Shown: positions 1 to 13,241, counted from the first letter of the stretch. The stretch: 64,000 bases of DNA from Voacanga thouarsii (GCA_026120185.1 JANUWF010000008.1:62001-126000); one strand, 5' to 3'. Numbers and translations are program-made. The notes: a model not told the origin generated them from the sequence alone.

Positions 1-358
1 AGTATTCACTTTCTCGATTGGATCTAAGAGTTTTAATACTCTTGCCAAGTTGTTTCTCTACTTCATTCTTGAAGTCTTTGAACTTTTCAAATGCTTCAAA
101 CTTTTATTTTATTAAATACAAATACCCATATCGTAAATAGTCACCGATAAAGGTTATAAAGTAGTGATAACCTCCTCTTACTTGTATAGACATTGAGCCA
201 CATACATTTGTATGTATTAGTTCTAATAACTCTTTAACCCTTTCTCCTTTTACAGAAAATGAAGTTTTAGCCATTTTATCAAGTAAACAAGATTCACATG
301 TGTCATATGATTCATAATCAAATGACCTCAAGCCACCCAGTTTGTATAATATAGACAT
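1..358 (-). pseudogene. Integrase N-terminal region of copia G (broken)
   Basis: The 104-358 reading frame shows the end of the GAG_pre-integrase domain (CESCLLDKMAKTSF) followed by the start of the integrase core (RGGYHYFITF). The frame closes near 104 and the homology goes on in another frame to base 1 (KFKDFKNEVEKQLGKSIKTL). Two catalytic aspartates of the DDE triad appear lost: the usual HTDVCG is HTNVCG here, and the usual SDRGGEY reads SNRESEY. This would be inactive as an integrase. The copia assignment is firm; the lineage is not resolved. Confidence 0.82.
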
Positions 359-907
359 GCATTTTCATTTACATGGCTTAAATGACAATGCCATAAGTAA
401 GATAATATTGAGTTATCTTTTCTTTATTTCTTTACATTTATATTAAGAATTGGATTATCTATGTCTAGAACATATAAACCATTAGCCAAATTTGCAGAAC
501 CATAATGGATATCATTTAATGAAAAATAGCAACTTTTTTTCTTAAAATTTAAATGAAATCCAAATAAGTCTAAACAAGAAACTGAGATAATATTTTTGAA
601 TAAAATTGGTACAAAATAGCAGTTTTAAAGTTCTAAAATTAATCCAGAAGGTAGATTAAGATGATAAGTCCCTACAGCTAGTGCAGTAACCTTTGCTTCA
701 TTTGCAGCTCGCAGTCCATATCGCCTTTTTCCAGCATTCTACTACCTTTTAGTCCTTACAAATTATTGCACAAATAAGATCCACAATCGGTATCCAATAC
801 CCATATCTCATTACTAAAAACAGTATTAATCTCAATCACAAACATACCAGGAGTAGAAGTAGAAGTGTTTGCAAGCTTCTCCTTCTCATTCTTTTCCTTC
901 ACGGTTT
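359..907 (-). pseudogene. Protease and pre-integrase linker of copia G (broken)
   Basis: The frame 756-962 holds a copia protease start, NEIWVLDTDCGSYLC. The family usually has DTG at the active site, here DTDCG, so the glycine after the catalytic Asp is changed. Between 359 and 755 frames with stops still show pre-integrase homology (LYVLDIDNPI, LWHCHLSHV). Stops and frame changes separate every block. The role of the intact enzyme would be to cut the gag-pol polyprotein. Confidence 0.7.
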
Positions 908-1684
908 TTAAGTAGGCTTTGTAGTTGTGCCTGCAATGACCCTTTCTCCATAATGATGACATGGGCCTTTAGTGGTTGCTTCCTTCTTCTTCACGCCTCC
1001 ATTGAGCTTGGTAGGATTTTTCTTCTTCTTTTTGGGAACTTTCTTCTTAGAAGACGAAGAACCTACTAGCAAGATCACCTTATCATCCTTCTGCATGGAT
1101 GATTCAGTAGTCTTAAGCAGATTGACAAGCTCATGTATGGAGGTCTCAATATTGTTCATATGGTAGTTAATCACAAATTGTGAAAAAACTACTTGGTAAT
1201 GATTGTAAAATTAGGTCAGCACTTAAATCGTGATCCATTACAAAACCAAGAGACCCAAGCTTTTCAATATAGCCCAACATCTATAGCCTATGAGTGGCTA
1301 CTAAAGCACCCTCAACCATCTTAAAACGGAACAGTTGCTTAGAGATCTCATATCTCTTATTTCTAGCTTGTTTATCAAACAACTCTTTAAGATGGAAGAT
1401 AATGGTTTGAGCATCCATATGCTCATACTGTTTTGTAACTCATGAGTCATTTACGCTAGCATAATATATGATGCAGTGTCACTGTCCTCCTTGTGCTTCT
1501 TGTGTACATCATGCTCATCAGTAGGAGCATCTTGGGCTGGAGGTGATGGAATAGGAGCATCTAGCATGTAGAGCAACTTTTCTGACTTAACAATGATTCT
1601 CAAGTTTCTATACCAATCCAAATAGTTTGATTTGGTAAGCTTATTTGTTTCCAAGATACTATATAGGTTTAGGTTTGTCGACAT
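871..1684 (-). pseudogene. Copia gag of element G (broken)
   Basis: An ATG at 1684 opens a frame starting MSTNLNLYSIL, then LTKSNYLDWYRNLRIIVK, the conserved N-terminal block of plant copia gag (UBN2/DUF4219 type). The frame stops near 1451. The homology continues to a Lys-rich stretch and a nucleocapsid zinc knuckle near 900-960. That knuckle is split by a frameshift (CHHYGE in one frame, KGHCRHNY in the next), with two metal-binding Cys positions read as Tyr. The Gag protein would form the virus-like particle. No complete product is possible. Confidence 0.78.
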
Positions 1685-2905
1685 GATGCAAGTGACCTAG
1701 ATGTAAAATAGAGTAATTAGAACATGTATATGCTCATGATATGCAAGTAATTAGGTATTTAATTAAGCGCATTTTCATTTTACTATTTTACTCAAATCAA
1801 TAGCCCCCACTATTGACTCGGGAAAGCTCGTTAGAAGCTTTCCTAGTGGACTAATATCCAAATTCCTCAAGAATGACCTTGGGTTAGCCCAACAAGTCAT
1901 TCTTAAGTTCAGTGGTAGGTATCCAATACCAATTACATTAAATGTAACTACTGTATCATTGGGTGATTAACATCTTTTAATCATTAAAGTATTTAATAGT
2001 ATCCCAACCTTGCCTCTAATATTCTTTATGCTTGGGTTAGCCCAATCGGGATAAAGAAATTAGTTAAACCCAACCCATTAATCAAGAATTAAATTCCATA
2101 GCTTGAACATACTCAATGTCAAGTAGGCTTGGGTATGCCCAATAACCTGGCCTCGAAAAAGAGCTCTCGTTCTTACTATATTAATGGAAGGAATTAGAAT
2201 TAATATTCTTTGAGGGATTTATTCCTTTTAGTTGTCTCATCGTTTGGCATGCATACAATTTATCAATAAGCAGCATAAATTGATAAACATGGTAATAAAA
2301 AATTACATGGCATGGTTATGGACTTTCTAAATTAATTTTCTTGAGCCATCAAGGAAATTAATATGGTCAACTCTATGTGTTTATGCATGATTTAAGTAGA
2401 ATGTCTTACCATCTTGCTTCATTTTGATTGTTGTATTCAAAATCTTGTAAATAAAATTCTACCTCAATCTAACCTATATAAACTCATTACATAATTTTCT
2501 AAAGGAAGAAATGTCAAATTACATTCGAGGGGAGTTAGATGAGAAGAGAATTACATAAGAATTTGATATAAGGTAGGACGTGCATGCCCTATTTAATTAA
2601 AATAAAGCGATAAAGATGCATGAACAGATAAATTTGGTCTTAGTCCATAAACATCCACCATGCCAATAAAACATGCTTAAAATATAGCATAAAGCATCCA
2701 ATGCACAATAATACAAAATTAGCATTTTGGAGAAATTTAGGTCCAAAATCAAATTTTGGAAAGTTTTAGGTCGAAATCAAATTTTTAGAAAATTATGGAT
2801 CCTATATATAATTTTGAAAATATTTTTATCCAAAATCATGGGTTTCAAATAAGTTTTAATAATTATTAGAACCTATTCTCAAAATTAGAAAATATTAAAA
2901 AAACT

Positions 2906-3010
<105 letters not shown>

Positions 3011-3017
3011 CAGTGCA

Positions 3018-3158
3018 AGAACAGAGTATACCTGGCGCCAGGTGGATAGAAGGTACTCGACGCCAGGTTTGCTCTGGAGGCACTCACAAGGGAAGAACAA
3101 AGTGTTCCTGGCATCAGGTAGGTCAAACGTACCCGCGCGCCAGGTATGCTCTGGAGGC
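3018..3158. repeat. 77-bp tandem duplication with GC palindrome
   Basis: Two diverged copies begin at 3018 and 3094, each starting AGAACA(A/G)AG, each with a CCTGGC..CAGG block and each ending GCTCTGGAGGCA. The first copy contains a perfect 14-base palindrome, ACCTGGCGCCAGGT (3030-3043). The block is in the leader of G, about 400-520 bases from the primer site. Confidence 0.75.
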
Positions 3159-3540
3159 AAAAAAATACCACTGTTCATCTTCTTCCCTGAATTTTTTTGC
3201 AAATTTTTCATGAACAATAATGAGATTTTCAAACCGTTCAAGACAATTTTGATATCAAGTATTGTTAATCAATATTAACAACCAACTGTAATCTACATCA
3301 CAATTTAAACAACAATCTAAATTGTTGAATCAAAATCTTGATTGCAAAAAAATCTAACGCCAAAACAGACCCACAGGGAAACAACTTCCCAACTGTTTTT
3401 CAATGACCGAGAGACTCTTCAAACCAAAAAACCCAGACACGCCATATAAAGTAGTAGACATACAATCACCATGATCATACAGTTACATGCTCAGAAACGA
3501 TTTCAAAGCGATTAAAGACCCAATAAAACACAAATACGAT

Positions 3541-3553
3541 AGCTCTGACACCA
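3541..3553 (-). promoter_or_regulatory. Primer-binding site of copia G
   Basis: The minus strand reads TGGTGTCAGAGCT, one base from the classical plant copia site TGGTATCAGAGC, which pairs with the 3' end of initiator tRNA-Met. It directly abuts the LTR end, fixing both the strand and the LTR boundary. Confidence 0.82.
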
Positions 3554-5230
3554 CCGTTGGGATTTCATCATGCTTATCAAATAAGAACGCAGTGAAAATA
3601 ACCATGAAATCCATGCCTAAGGATCACGTGTTTGCAATTAAAATAGGAATAGAGGAAGGAAACAGAGATTACCTTCTATGGCAGAAAATAAAATTTTCTT
3701 GCGCCAATCAAGGAACCAATTCCTCTGCTTTTGATCATCCACCAAGCGGCACTACAATCCAAGAATAGGATTATTTCTACCAGTAATCCACACAAGGTTG
3801 AATTGCTCACAAAGCCCGCTCAAAACTATGCTAGTAGAAGAGGAGCGGCTAGGTTTAATTAGAGAAGAATAGGGATAAAGAAGAACAAGGTCCGAAAAAC
3901 CTTTGTTTTGATTGTCCAAAAATTCCCCCGAGCAAAAGGAATGAATTTCCTTATTTATAGTTTTAGGATTTATGTTAATTGCAATTAAGTCCTCTAAGAT
4001 CTAATGTCTACAATTGGGCCCTTGAAGTTTATATAATTGCAACCAAGTTCCATGAATTATAACAAACTTATAATTCACCTATAAATATATTTTCTTCTCT
4101 CAATTAACCCCATAATATCATCAAATAATATATATTGAGCATTCAAACATTTATTGTATATGACCAATTAGGTTTCCTGGTCCTATTGATAGCATAATAT
4201 GAATTAATTCTAACAGCTTTAGAATTAATAATCCTAAATAAAATATAGGATTAATTTATTAATTCTCTAATTAATAAATTCATATTTAGCAGATCAAGAG
4301 CGACATCTAACAATGACTCTTGATCACCCAAAAGTCCAGAAAGTCAAGTGGCTTGACGTGAATCTTTCAATAGCAAATAACCAGTGCAATAAACTCCTTT
4401 CACTATATTATATCTCATTCGGTCTAAAGCATAGAATTTGTGCCAACTCCATCCAGAATATTATTAATTCTAGCCTAAATATTTTAGTACTTGTTCAAGA
4501 AATCCATTACTCGATATGGACATCAAATTTGGAACTATTTCCAACATATAGTCGCCTTGGTTAAGGACTTCATGACTAATGATTTCTACAAGTTGCCCTG
4601 AGATATACTCTCCTACTATTAGGAGTGGTAAATCCTTTATTAACCCTCTCAACCACTTTCGTTTACCTCATATTGTACCCAATATCTATCCCATAGGCGG
4701 CTCTCAATCTGGCTCCAGAGGTTGGAATCAAAGTACAATACTCAGCAAATAAAGTAGCTTGGAGATCTCAAGTCTAAAGATACTTGTACACTTACTATAA
4801 TGAGATTCTATCATTGACACTCAATAGCTTATCCAAGTGATTATCTCATAGCTAGGTCATCTAATGAACTTGTTCATATAATAAGCATCCACATATTAAT
4901 CCTGAGTATCATAATACTCACGATTATGAGAATCACCACTTGATCCAATCAAGAGATATAAGATGTGCTAGTCTTGGAGTATTAATAATGTCCCATCTTA
5001 TTAATACTATGACTAGGGATTATTCAAGAACAAACACTACATAGTGTAGTAGGAATCTCACATTATGATTTCTATCACGATTTTCTTAACACTGTGTTGT
5101 ACTAGGGACTTTATCAAATAGTTTATATGCATATTAAGATATAACCATCAAACTGAAAGATAAAGAATGCATTTTTGATTAATTATTATGCAATATACAT
5201 GGTACAAGTGATTGCCTATAGGGCACAACA
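3554..5230 (-). repeat. 5' LTR of copia G
   Basis: About 1.68 kb. On the minus strand it starts TGTTGTGCCC at 5230 and ends CCCAACG next to the primer site. Long stretches match the LTR of C at 14946-16600, for example around 4300-4490 against 15683-15840 (shared GTCCAG-AAGTCAA-TGGCTTGAC and TCTCATTCGGT). Small ORFs here (3487-3768, 4313-4564) have no protein support. Confidence 0.8.
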
Positions 5231-8200
5231 CTAGCATTTTCCATAACCAACAACGAGTGGTGTTTATCACGTTTATATCAGAAAACACAATTAAATAATT
5301 TCATAAAATAAACCACTTAAAACAAATGAGTTATGAAACCCTACATCATAGTCCTTGCCATGAAGCCCTATATCATGATAAATCACTGTGAAACACTAGG
5401 TGATCGACCCACTGGGTAAGATACTCTTTCATTTCTCACCCTAACTTACTAGTTGTCCACTTTAAGATAACAACCTACTTAGACTAAGGTGCTAGCTCAG
5501 ATCGGCTTGACATACTAAGACTGTCACCTTTTCCAGATAAAGCTCATCTCGTAGAGGTAGTCTCCTGCTGAGAGACTTATCCTATACATTAAAGATTAGC
5601 CCTACAGGCCTACCCTTATTGAGTATTCAACGTGTTAGCAACATTGGAGAACTAATGTCAACATAAGCATAAGTAAACTTTTTGGTCATGCAAACATGGT
5701 TTTCACAGATCTTGTTGTAAATCATTTAAATAGAAAAGGCAATATTTTGATAAACGACTATTTGATTGAAGTCCTTTTATAAAAATGTCCATGTTTGCAT
5801 CCCAAGTAATCTCATCAAAAGAATATTTAATAATTATATTTCACTTGCAATTTAGAGCTTTTTTTACATAAAAATTTATTGCAAGAACTTACTTGATGTC
5901 ATTAATTAGAGTCAAAGTATCAACTTCTTTGTTCTTCCTATTCAATAAAATCCCTTATCTAAAATCATATAATATAATGCAATCACAATACATCACAATA
6001 GCCTAATTAAAATACTCAGCTCAACTAGATCTATGACCCATATATTCTTTTGTCTTATCTAGGCAAAAAATTCATCTAATATCAATCACAATTTTTTTTA
6101 ACTATTCCCAATATTTATATGACCATAATCACAAGTACCATACTAATCATTAAAGAATCCCTAATCATCTATGTGACCAAATCATTGCATAAACGTCTTT
6201 CTTCCACATGCTCATTCTCACAAATCAACAATTCCACTTTTAACTCACATAGTATATATTCCCATAATCACATAATTGATAGATAAAGCTTAAAAGATCA
6301 TAATCTTATTAAAACATTCATCCATTCTCTATATCAATCAATTTTAGTACCAAATATTCCAATCATATAATTTCCTCATATAAACTATAAGATTTACCTC
6401 TTACTAGTGTAGATCTATGTAGAGCAAAAAGAGTGACTTCTTGGTTAGCCGAGTTGAATCCGTTGGAAGAGACCAAAACACCTTACTTAGTATCCCTAGG
6501 GTTTTCATATGAATAAGAGTGGATAAAAAAGAAAAGATCAGCCTTTTCCTTGGCTATTAGAGAAGAGAGAAGAAAAGAATGAAGGAAAGAAATTACTACC
6601 TTCAAGTAAGTGTGTTTGGACGAGATAGAGGAGTTGTGAGAATATAGTGATTCATTTTGAGCGTAAAAGAGAGGAGATCACTTGATCTTGTGTGTGTTTC
6701 AGTCCAAGTAGTATTGGGTTTTGTGTGGTTGTGTGTGTGTGTAGTTGAGACAGAAAGAGAGAGTAGATGAGATAGTTGTTTTCCGTTTAGTGCTTAGCTA
6801 AGGTTTCCGGCTATTTTGGTGTATGTTTAGCAGGGTTTCAGTTTTTGATGTGTGTATAGGGTGAAGGCCGAAACAATGAAGAAGAATGGGGGAGTTTTTG
6901 GCAAAGGAAAATTCTTGTTATAGTTGATGGTTTGTAAACTATATAGTAGATAGGATTCTACCTTAGTTTCTAGCTAAAATCTCCTAGCTTTTAGGGGTAG
7001 TTTGCTGGGCTATATTAGTTGCAAAAAGAAGAAATTTCTACTTTGGTTTTGGTGTTGTTGTTCAGCAAAGAGAGAATAGCGGAAGACCGAGACTTGGAGA
7101 GAAAAGAAGTGACCAAAATCAAGAAGGAAAAGAGAAGAGTTTTGGTGAGAAAAAGTTTGGTTAATCAAGAGATGATTGTGCAGGATTTTGATAAAGGGTT
7201 TCAGCTATTTCCGAGAGTTTCTTTTGAGCTCAAATACCTCTTAATGTGGCGGCTGATTTTCTGTTGTAGAAAATTGAAGTTTTATCTCATTAGATAAGGT
7301 ATTATTTGAGAAGAAATTCTGATTAGGATAGCAGATTGTGTTGGTAAAATTTTCAGCTTTAAAAGAGTTTCATTTGAGCTAAAACTCTTCCTAAGGCAGA
7401 CAACATCTCCTATAATTGCTGGCATTTATTCTTCATAAAACTAGGGAAAGCCTTGAAGAATTTAACTAATACTTGCTAGATAAAAACTAAATTTCTTCAG
7501 CTTAGCTGGAATTCTCAAAATCGAGGCAGCAAAGGAGTCTTTTTTCTCCAATTAATGGTAGCTGGAATTTTTAATAAAAAGAGGTTTGTTTGAATACAAA
7601 TTGCTGGAATTTACTTAGAGTTAATCAGAATTTTTTTGAAGCTAAATTCTCACACTTAAAATAATGAATCCTTGAAGGATTCAACTTCTATATGGCAGTT
7701 GGGATTTCTTCCTCCTAAGTTGGTAGAAAATCCTAAAGTATTTAGGATATTAATGATTTAATTTAAACATAAAATCTGATTTAAAAGATTTAATACAATA
7801 GATTTATACTAGCTCAAGGATAATAGGAAATAATCATAGAATATTATCTTAAAGGAGAAATTTTTTGGTTTTATAAAAATTTAAACTCCTATATTTTAGG
7901 AGTGGAATCCAAGTATAGTGGCAATAGGGCGATTTTCGGCCCTTAGAGGAAAAAAAGGTAAAAGAATATAATTTTTAGTAGCTTTAGGATTCCAACTTAG
8001 GTCACCAAGATATAATCACCAAGATTTTACCACTAAGCTACAATATCACTTATTCTCTTAAATCTCAAACAAATTCTCTCCTCCTATTTTTCAAGCATCT
8101 CAAGTGTCACAATAAATACTAAACCCAACATTAAATTTATCTATCACACCCATAACATCTCTATAAGCTTTCCAGGTCAACACTCCCACACATAAATTCA

Positions 8201-8350
8201 CAAGAAAATATAAACATATATCTTCATATACAAATCCACATAGTCATCAAACACATAACTATATGTCTATAAATTTGTATACACATACAAAATGCCATAT
8301 AATACCCATATTCTATACATATCTAAGGTAGGGTAGGTCAGGGTATTATA
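5231..8350 (-). repeat. 3' LTR of chromovirus H, truncated by G
   Basis: The minus strand begins TATAATACCC at 8350, directly after a polypurine tract, and runs about 3.1 kb to the insertion of G at 5230. It is colinear with the solo LTR J: 5400-5640 matches 42120-42380, the primer-proximal parts match near 5815 and 42580, and both carry the same tRNA-like block. By comparison with J, some 0.4-0.6 kb of LTR end should lie beyond G, left of the window. Small ORFs (for example 7019-7297) are not supported. Confidence 0.75.
7987..8040 (-). other. tRNA-like A-box/B-box pair in H LTR
   Basis: The minus strand has TAGCTTAGTGG (8030-8040), a full match to the RNA polymerase III A-box, then 32 bases, then AGTTGGAATCC (7987-7997), one base from the B-box. 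The spacing is that of a tRNA gene. The arms do not form a clear cloverleaf, so it is a tRNA-derived remnant rather than a functional tRNA. LTR J has the same block. Confidence 0.55.
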
Positions 8351-8367
8351 TCCTCCCCTCCTTTAAA
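8351..8367 (-). promoter_or_regulatory. Polypurine tract of chromovirus H
   Basis: The minus strand reads TTTAAAGGAGGGGAGGA immediately before the LTR start. This is the position and composition expected for the plus-strand primer of a Tekay/Del-like element. Confidence 0.75.
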
Positions 8368-8389
8368 AGAATTTCATCCTGAAATTCAG

Positions 8390-11030
8390 GGTGTCATATC
8401 TTCATAGCAATTCTGGATATTTTTGCTTCATCTAGTCCTTGGTTTCCCATGTAACATCTTGTATCCCATGATATTCCCACAAAACCTTTACCATAGGGAT
8501 TTGCTTATTCCACAGTGTTTTTATGCTCCTGTCTAAATTCTCACTACCTTTTTAACATAGCTCAAATGCAGTTATAGAATTAATGATTCCTCGTTAAATA
8601 CATGGTCTGGATTAGGATGATACTTCTTCAACAATGATACATGAAATACATCATATATCCCCATTAGCCTCTTAGGCAGATCCAGTCGATACATTACTAG
8701 TCCAATTCTCTCAGTGATTGAGAATGGTCCTAAGTATCTTGGACTCAGCTTCCCTCATTTCAGATGCTTTAGAATTCCTCTACTAGGTGTCAACTTCAGA
8801 AATGCCTGATCTCATACTTGGAATTCCAACTCCGTCATTCTATTATCCGTATAACTCTTTTGTCAGTTCTGAGCAACTTTCAACCTTTCTTTGATCACTC
8901 TAACCTTGTCCATCATCTCCTAAATATTCAACTCGCCAGATTTGCTAACTTGACGACCATCCTCTATCCAACCCTAAAATAAATGTACCTGATACCTTCT
9001 TCCATAAAGAGCCTCATACAGTGCCATACCAATAGATGACTGGTAATTGTTGTTATAGGCTAATTCTGCATAAGGCAAGTAATCAATCCACTTGTCACTG
9101 AAATCTAAGATACACACCCTTAATATATCTTCTAGAATCTAAATAACTCTCTCAAACTACCATCAGTCTGAGGATGAGTTGTAGTGCTAAACTTCAAAGT
9201 TAAGCCCATCGATTCTTGCTATTTATTCCAAAACCTCGATGTGAATCTAAGGTCTCGGTCAAACACTATACTTGATGGTACTCTGTGCAATCTTACAACT
9301 TCTCAGATGTAGATTTGAGTCAGCTTCTCCATCGATTCTCTTACGTTTACCAATATAAAATGTGCTGACATTATCAAACGATCTACAACTACCCATATAG
9401 CGTCTTTGGGTGTCTTAGCCATGGGCAAACCAATAATAAAGTCCATGGTTATATCTTCCCACTTCTATTTAGGTATAGGCAAGGTTGCAACAATCTTGTA
9501 GATTTCTTGTGCTCCGTTTTGACTTTCTGACAAGTCAAAAAGTCGTTACGAACTTCACCACATCCTTAATCATACTAGCCTACCAATATACCTTTTTCAG
9601 ATCTTAATACATTTTAACCTCTTTCGGGTGCATAGCATACTTACTTCTGTGAGCTTCCTCCATTATTCTTTTCCTTAACTCCGGGTTATGCGGAACACAT
9701 ATCTGATTGTGAAAATATACCATTCCCTCTTTATTAGTTCGAAAGTCATCACCTCTCCACTTGACTTCTTTTTCTTTGAAAGATTGAAATTCGGTGCTAT
9801 CTTGATGAGCTTTACTAATCTCCTGCTTCAATTCTGGCGCCAGTCTCAAATTACTTATATGAATTCTCTCCCCTTGAATTTCCATCTTTTGATCCAATAT
9901 TTCCTAAACCATATTAACCTCTCGTATTCTTATATTGACTATCTTCACTTTCTCGGATGATAGGTGATAGGATACTTGTACTCCTCTAGAAACTCAATCC
10001 ATCTTCATTGTCTAAGATTCATGTCTTTTTTGCGTGAAGATGTTTTTGAGACTTTTGTGATTAGTGAACACTTTATACTCCACTCTGTATAGATAATGTC
10101 GCTATCTCTTCAAAGTAAACATTATTGCTGCTAGTTCTAGGTTATGGGTCGAATAATTGACTTCATGTGATTTCAGCTTCCTTGAAGCATAAGCTGTATA
10201 ACCTTTCTCTCCTACATCCCTTCTTGGATGCATTAGTATACAAGGCGTACGAATTTTTTTCTTCTAGTAAGCTCAACACATGAGTCGTCATTAATCTTCT
10301 TTTGAGTTCTTAAAAACTCTTCTCGCATTTCTCGTTCTACACAAACAGTACGTCATTTCTCAGAAGTCTGGTCATCGGGGAAGCCAAAGTGGAGAAATTC
10401 TATGAATTAATGGTAATACCCAGCTAATTCGAGAAAACTTTAGATATTCATAATATTCTTTGATTGCTTCTAGCTCTCTACTATTTCTACTTTTGTAGGG
10501 TCTATCTTAATGCCATCTTTGGATATTACATAACCAAGGTATGATACCGAGACTAGCCAAAACTCACATTTGCTAAACTTAACATAAAGTTTATGCTTCC
10601 TCAACTTCTCCAAAACCAGTCTTAGTGGACAGCATGCTCCTCTGGACTTTTAGAGTAGATGAGAATACTGTCAATACATACTACCACGAACTTGTGCAGG
10701 TACAGCTAGAAAGCTCTATGCATTAAATCCATGAACAACATGGGTGCTTGGTCACTCTAAATGGTATCACCACAATTTATAGTGGCCATATCTTGTATTA
10801 AAAGCTGTTTTGGGTATATCTTCCTCTTTGATGCTCACCTAATAATATCCTTGTCATAAATCCAGCTTAGAATAGTAGCTAGACTCTTGTAACTGGTCAA
10901 ACAATTCATCTATCAAGGGTAATAGGCATTTGTTCTTGATTGTCAAGTTGTTCATTCTCTATAATCTATTGCATCATGTCCTTCTTCTTTACACATAAAA
11001 CAGGTGTAATACCTTGTATTTTCAAACTTT
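8390..11030 (-). pseudogene. Chromovirus H pol (RT, RNase H, integrase, chromodomain), decayed
   Basis: Read right to left, frames with many stops show a partial RT (DYRE, then SKDGIKIDPTKVE near 10500), RNase H (HEVNYSTHNLELAA, FTNHKSLK near 10050-10170), and the integrase zinc-binding region in the 9604-9897 frame (CVPHNPELRKRIMEEAHRS). Integrase core remnants follow near 8950-9450 ([16 protein letters not shown]), then a C-terminal chromodomain-like block near 8400-8500 (VLWEYHGIQD-TWE). Order and chromodomain place it in the chromovirus branch of Ty3/gypsy, probably Tekay/Del. It is cut within the RT by element I; protease and gag are not in the window. No intact domain remains. Confidence 0.8.
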
Positions 11031-11093
11031 AGATGGCTACTACTTTTGTTAGAATAGCAACTTGTATCAGTGGCCAGAACAAGAAAAGATCAG

Positions 11094-13241
11094 TGTAACA
11101 TGACGAACGTTTTGGTGCATTAAAAATATGTAGGGACCTGGATGTAATTTTGAATTTGTTCTACCCGTACCTTGAATAATTCAGTATATGACTACTTTAA
11201 ATAGAGTGAGAGTTTGGAGATATGCTCAGAACAAAGATTAATTCGTGTGATGAGATAATACTCTATACAGAGCTATCCGGGGTAATATCGTAATTTTGAT
11301 CGCGAATTGGGAAAAACCTGATAAAGAATTTCAGGACTTTGGCTTCTATTATTAAATACGGTAAAATGAGTAGATTTTACTGGTAAAATAAAGTTTCCTA
11401 GTAAGAATAAATATATCAATCCAGATTTTAGTTCATTTTTGAGAAAATTTGGAAATACGGTCAAAATCTAAACACATGGCACTGTGTGATTGGTGGATAG
11501 AGACAAGTGTCAAATTATGGGAGGTTGTATGAAATAATCATGCAAGATAAGCTTATCAAATAAGTTTGGTAAAATAATTAAGAAAATAGGTGGAAAATGG
11601 AAATTGCGACAAGTGTTGGATAGCCTACAATGCATTTAATGCATCATGACCAAATTGGTCAAATTTTTTACCACTCAATGGCGGTTAAGAGGAACGAGAG
11701 CTGGCCAAGAAGAATAAAAGAAGAATAGAGGAAGAAAAAAGGAAATAAAAAGGAAAGAAAAAGGAAGAAAAATTGGGAAGAATTGAGAGAAAATAGAAAA
11801 AAGATGGAGAAAATGTGAAGTTAAGGCAAATAAAGCTTGGGGGAGTCCTATAAACAAGCTAAAAGCCTATATTCTATGAATTAAAATTGTAGATTTCATC
11901 GCAAGGATCGTTTTGATATGAATCTTAATGGGACATCATGAAAGTTGTGATTATGTTTAAAAGAATTCTTATGCTTTTGTGAAGATTTATGTGTGTGAAT
12001 GTGTGTTGGTTTAATTGAGGACCAATATGCTATGTTCTATATGATCGATAGAAGTGTTTTGATGGTGATTTGAATGGTTATTCATGGTTGTAAAGAAAGA
12101 TGATGACATTGAAATGAAAAGGAAGTTTGAATGATTAAAGAAAATGCAAAATAGTTATTTTTGCTTAGTATTGTTGATTGTGTATCATTTAAATATGGAA
12201 TTTGTGGGTTATTTGAATCTAAAAATCAGGGGAACTGGAGGTGTTTTGGAGGGAAATAAATTAGATTAGGTGTTCTATAGATACTATAAGCAAAAGAGAA
12301 CAAGGAGGTGATGTTGTTTTATGGAAAATGGGTTAAAAAAAGGAAAATTTTGGGCCGTTTTGCCTCAGTATTTTTTGGAAAGTTTTGAGATTGGGGAAAT
12401 AGAGTTCATAGAAGTGTAGTTGAAGGTTTAATGAGCATTTTGATATAAAATGGAGGCTAATCAGAGTTGTGGATAAAAAATTATGCACAAAACAAAATGG
12501 TGTATCAAAAGGCTTTAAATGCAGAATTTTGTTACAATAAAGTGAAACCAAAATAAAGTTTATTTACTTGAATGGAGGAATGAAAAGGATGAGAATCATG
12601 AAGGGATTTCACACTTGTGAAAAGGAAAGAAGTGTGGAAATGAGAAATGGAAGAATTGGATATACAATAGGTGTGTATATACATATACATTTTATTCTAA
12701 GAAGAAAACGGGGGATTAGGAAATGAGAGATTTCCTTGTATTGATGTTAGTTGAATGTTGTCTAAACTTGGTATATCGAACTAAGCATGAAACGATGTTC
12801 AATATAGGTTGTTCGTATTAAGCATCTGGTGACAAGCTAGACACGATATCTGTTAAGTTATAACAATATTAGATAAGAGGTAAGTCCCTTTTTAGTTTCT
12901 AAAATATTAAATGCTAGTATGCTCTACATTTTATGAACCATTTTATGTTTTAGGATCTGGAGCTGGTGACTATGCAGCTAGAGACAATACCACAACTTAA
13001 GTTCAAATACTTTATCTTTTGCATATGTACATTTGGTTACTATGATAGTATTGATGTCAGCATGTACTGAACCTCACTTTTGCATTGTATATTAAATGAA
13101 TATGATTTTATTTTATCAGTCTAGGCCTTTATTTCGTTTATTAGTCTTATTCATTTTAAAGATCCCTTGTTTAGGCAATTGGATGTAGCGACACCCAATT
13201 TATGATACGTTTCTGTTGTTATTTTTGGTAGGGGTGTTATA
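11094..13241 (+). repeat. 5' LTR of chromovirus I
   Basis: About 2.15 kb, AT-rich, with no protein homology in any frame. It does not align by eye with the H or J LTRs beyond the terminal TGTAACA/TGTTAYA, so it is another family. ORFs at 11273-11464, 11675-11857 and 12333-12551 lack support. Confidence 0.65.

Noticed and set aside
7019..7297. A Lys-rich 92-codon ORF as a host gene
   Set aside because: It sits inside the H LTR, has no domain, and the matching part of J is not open in the same way.
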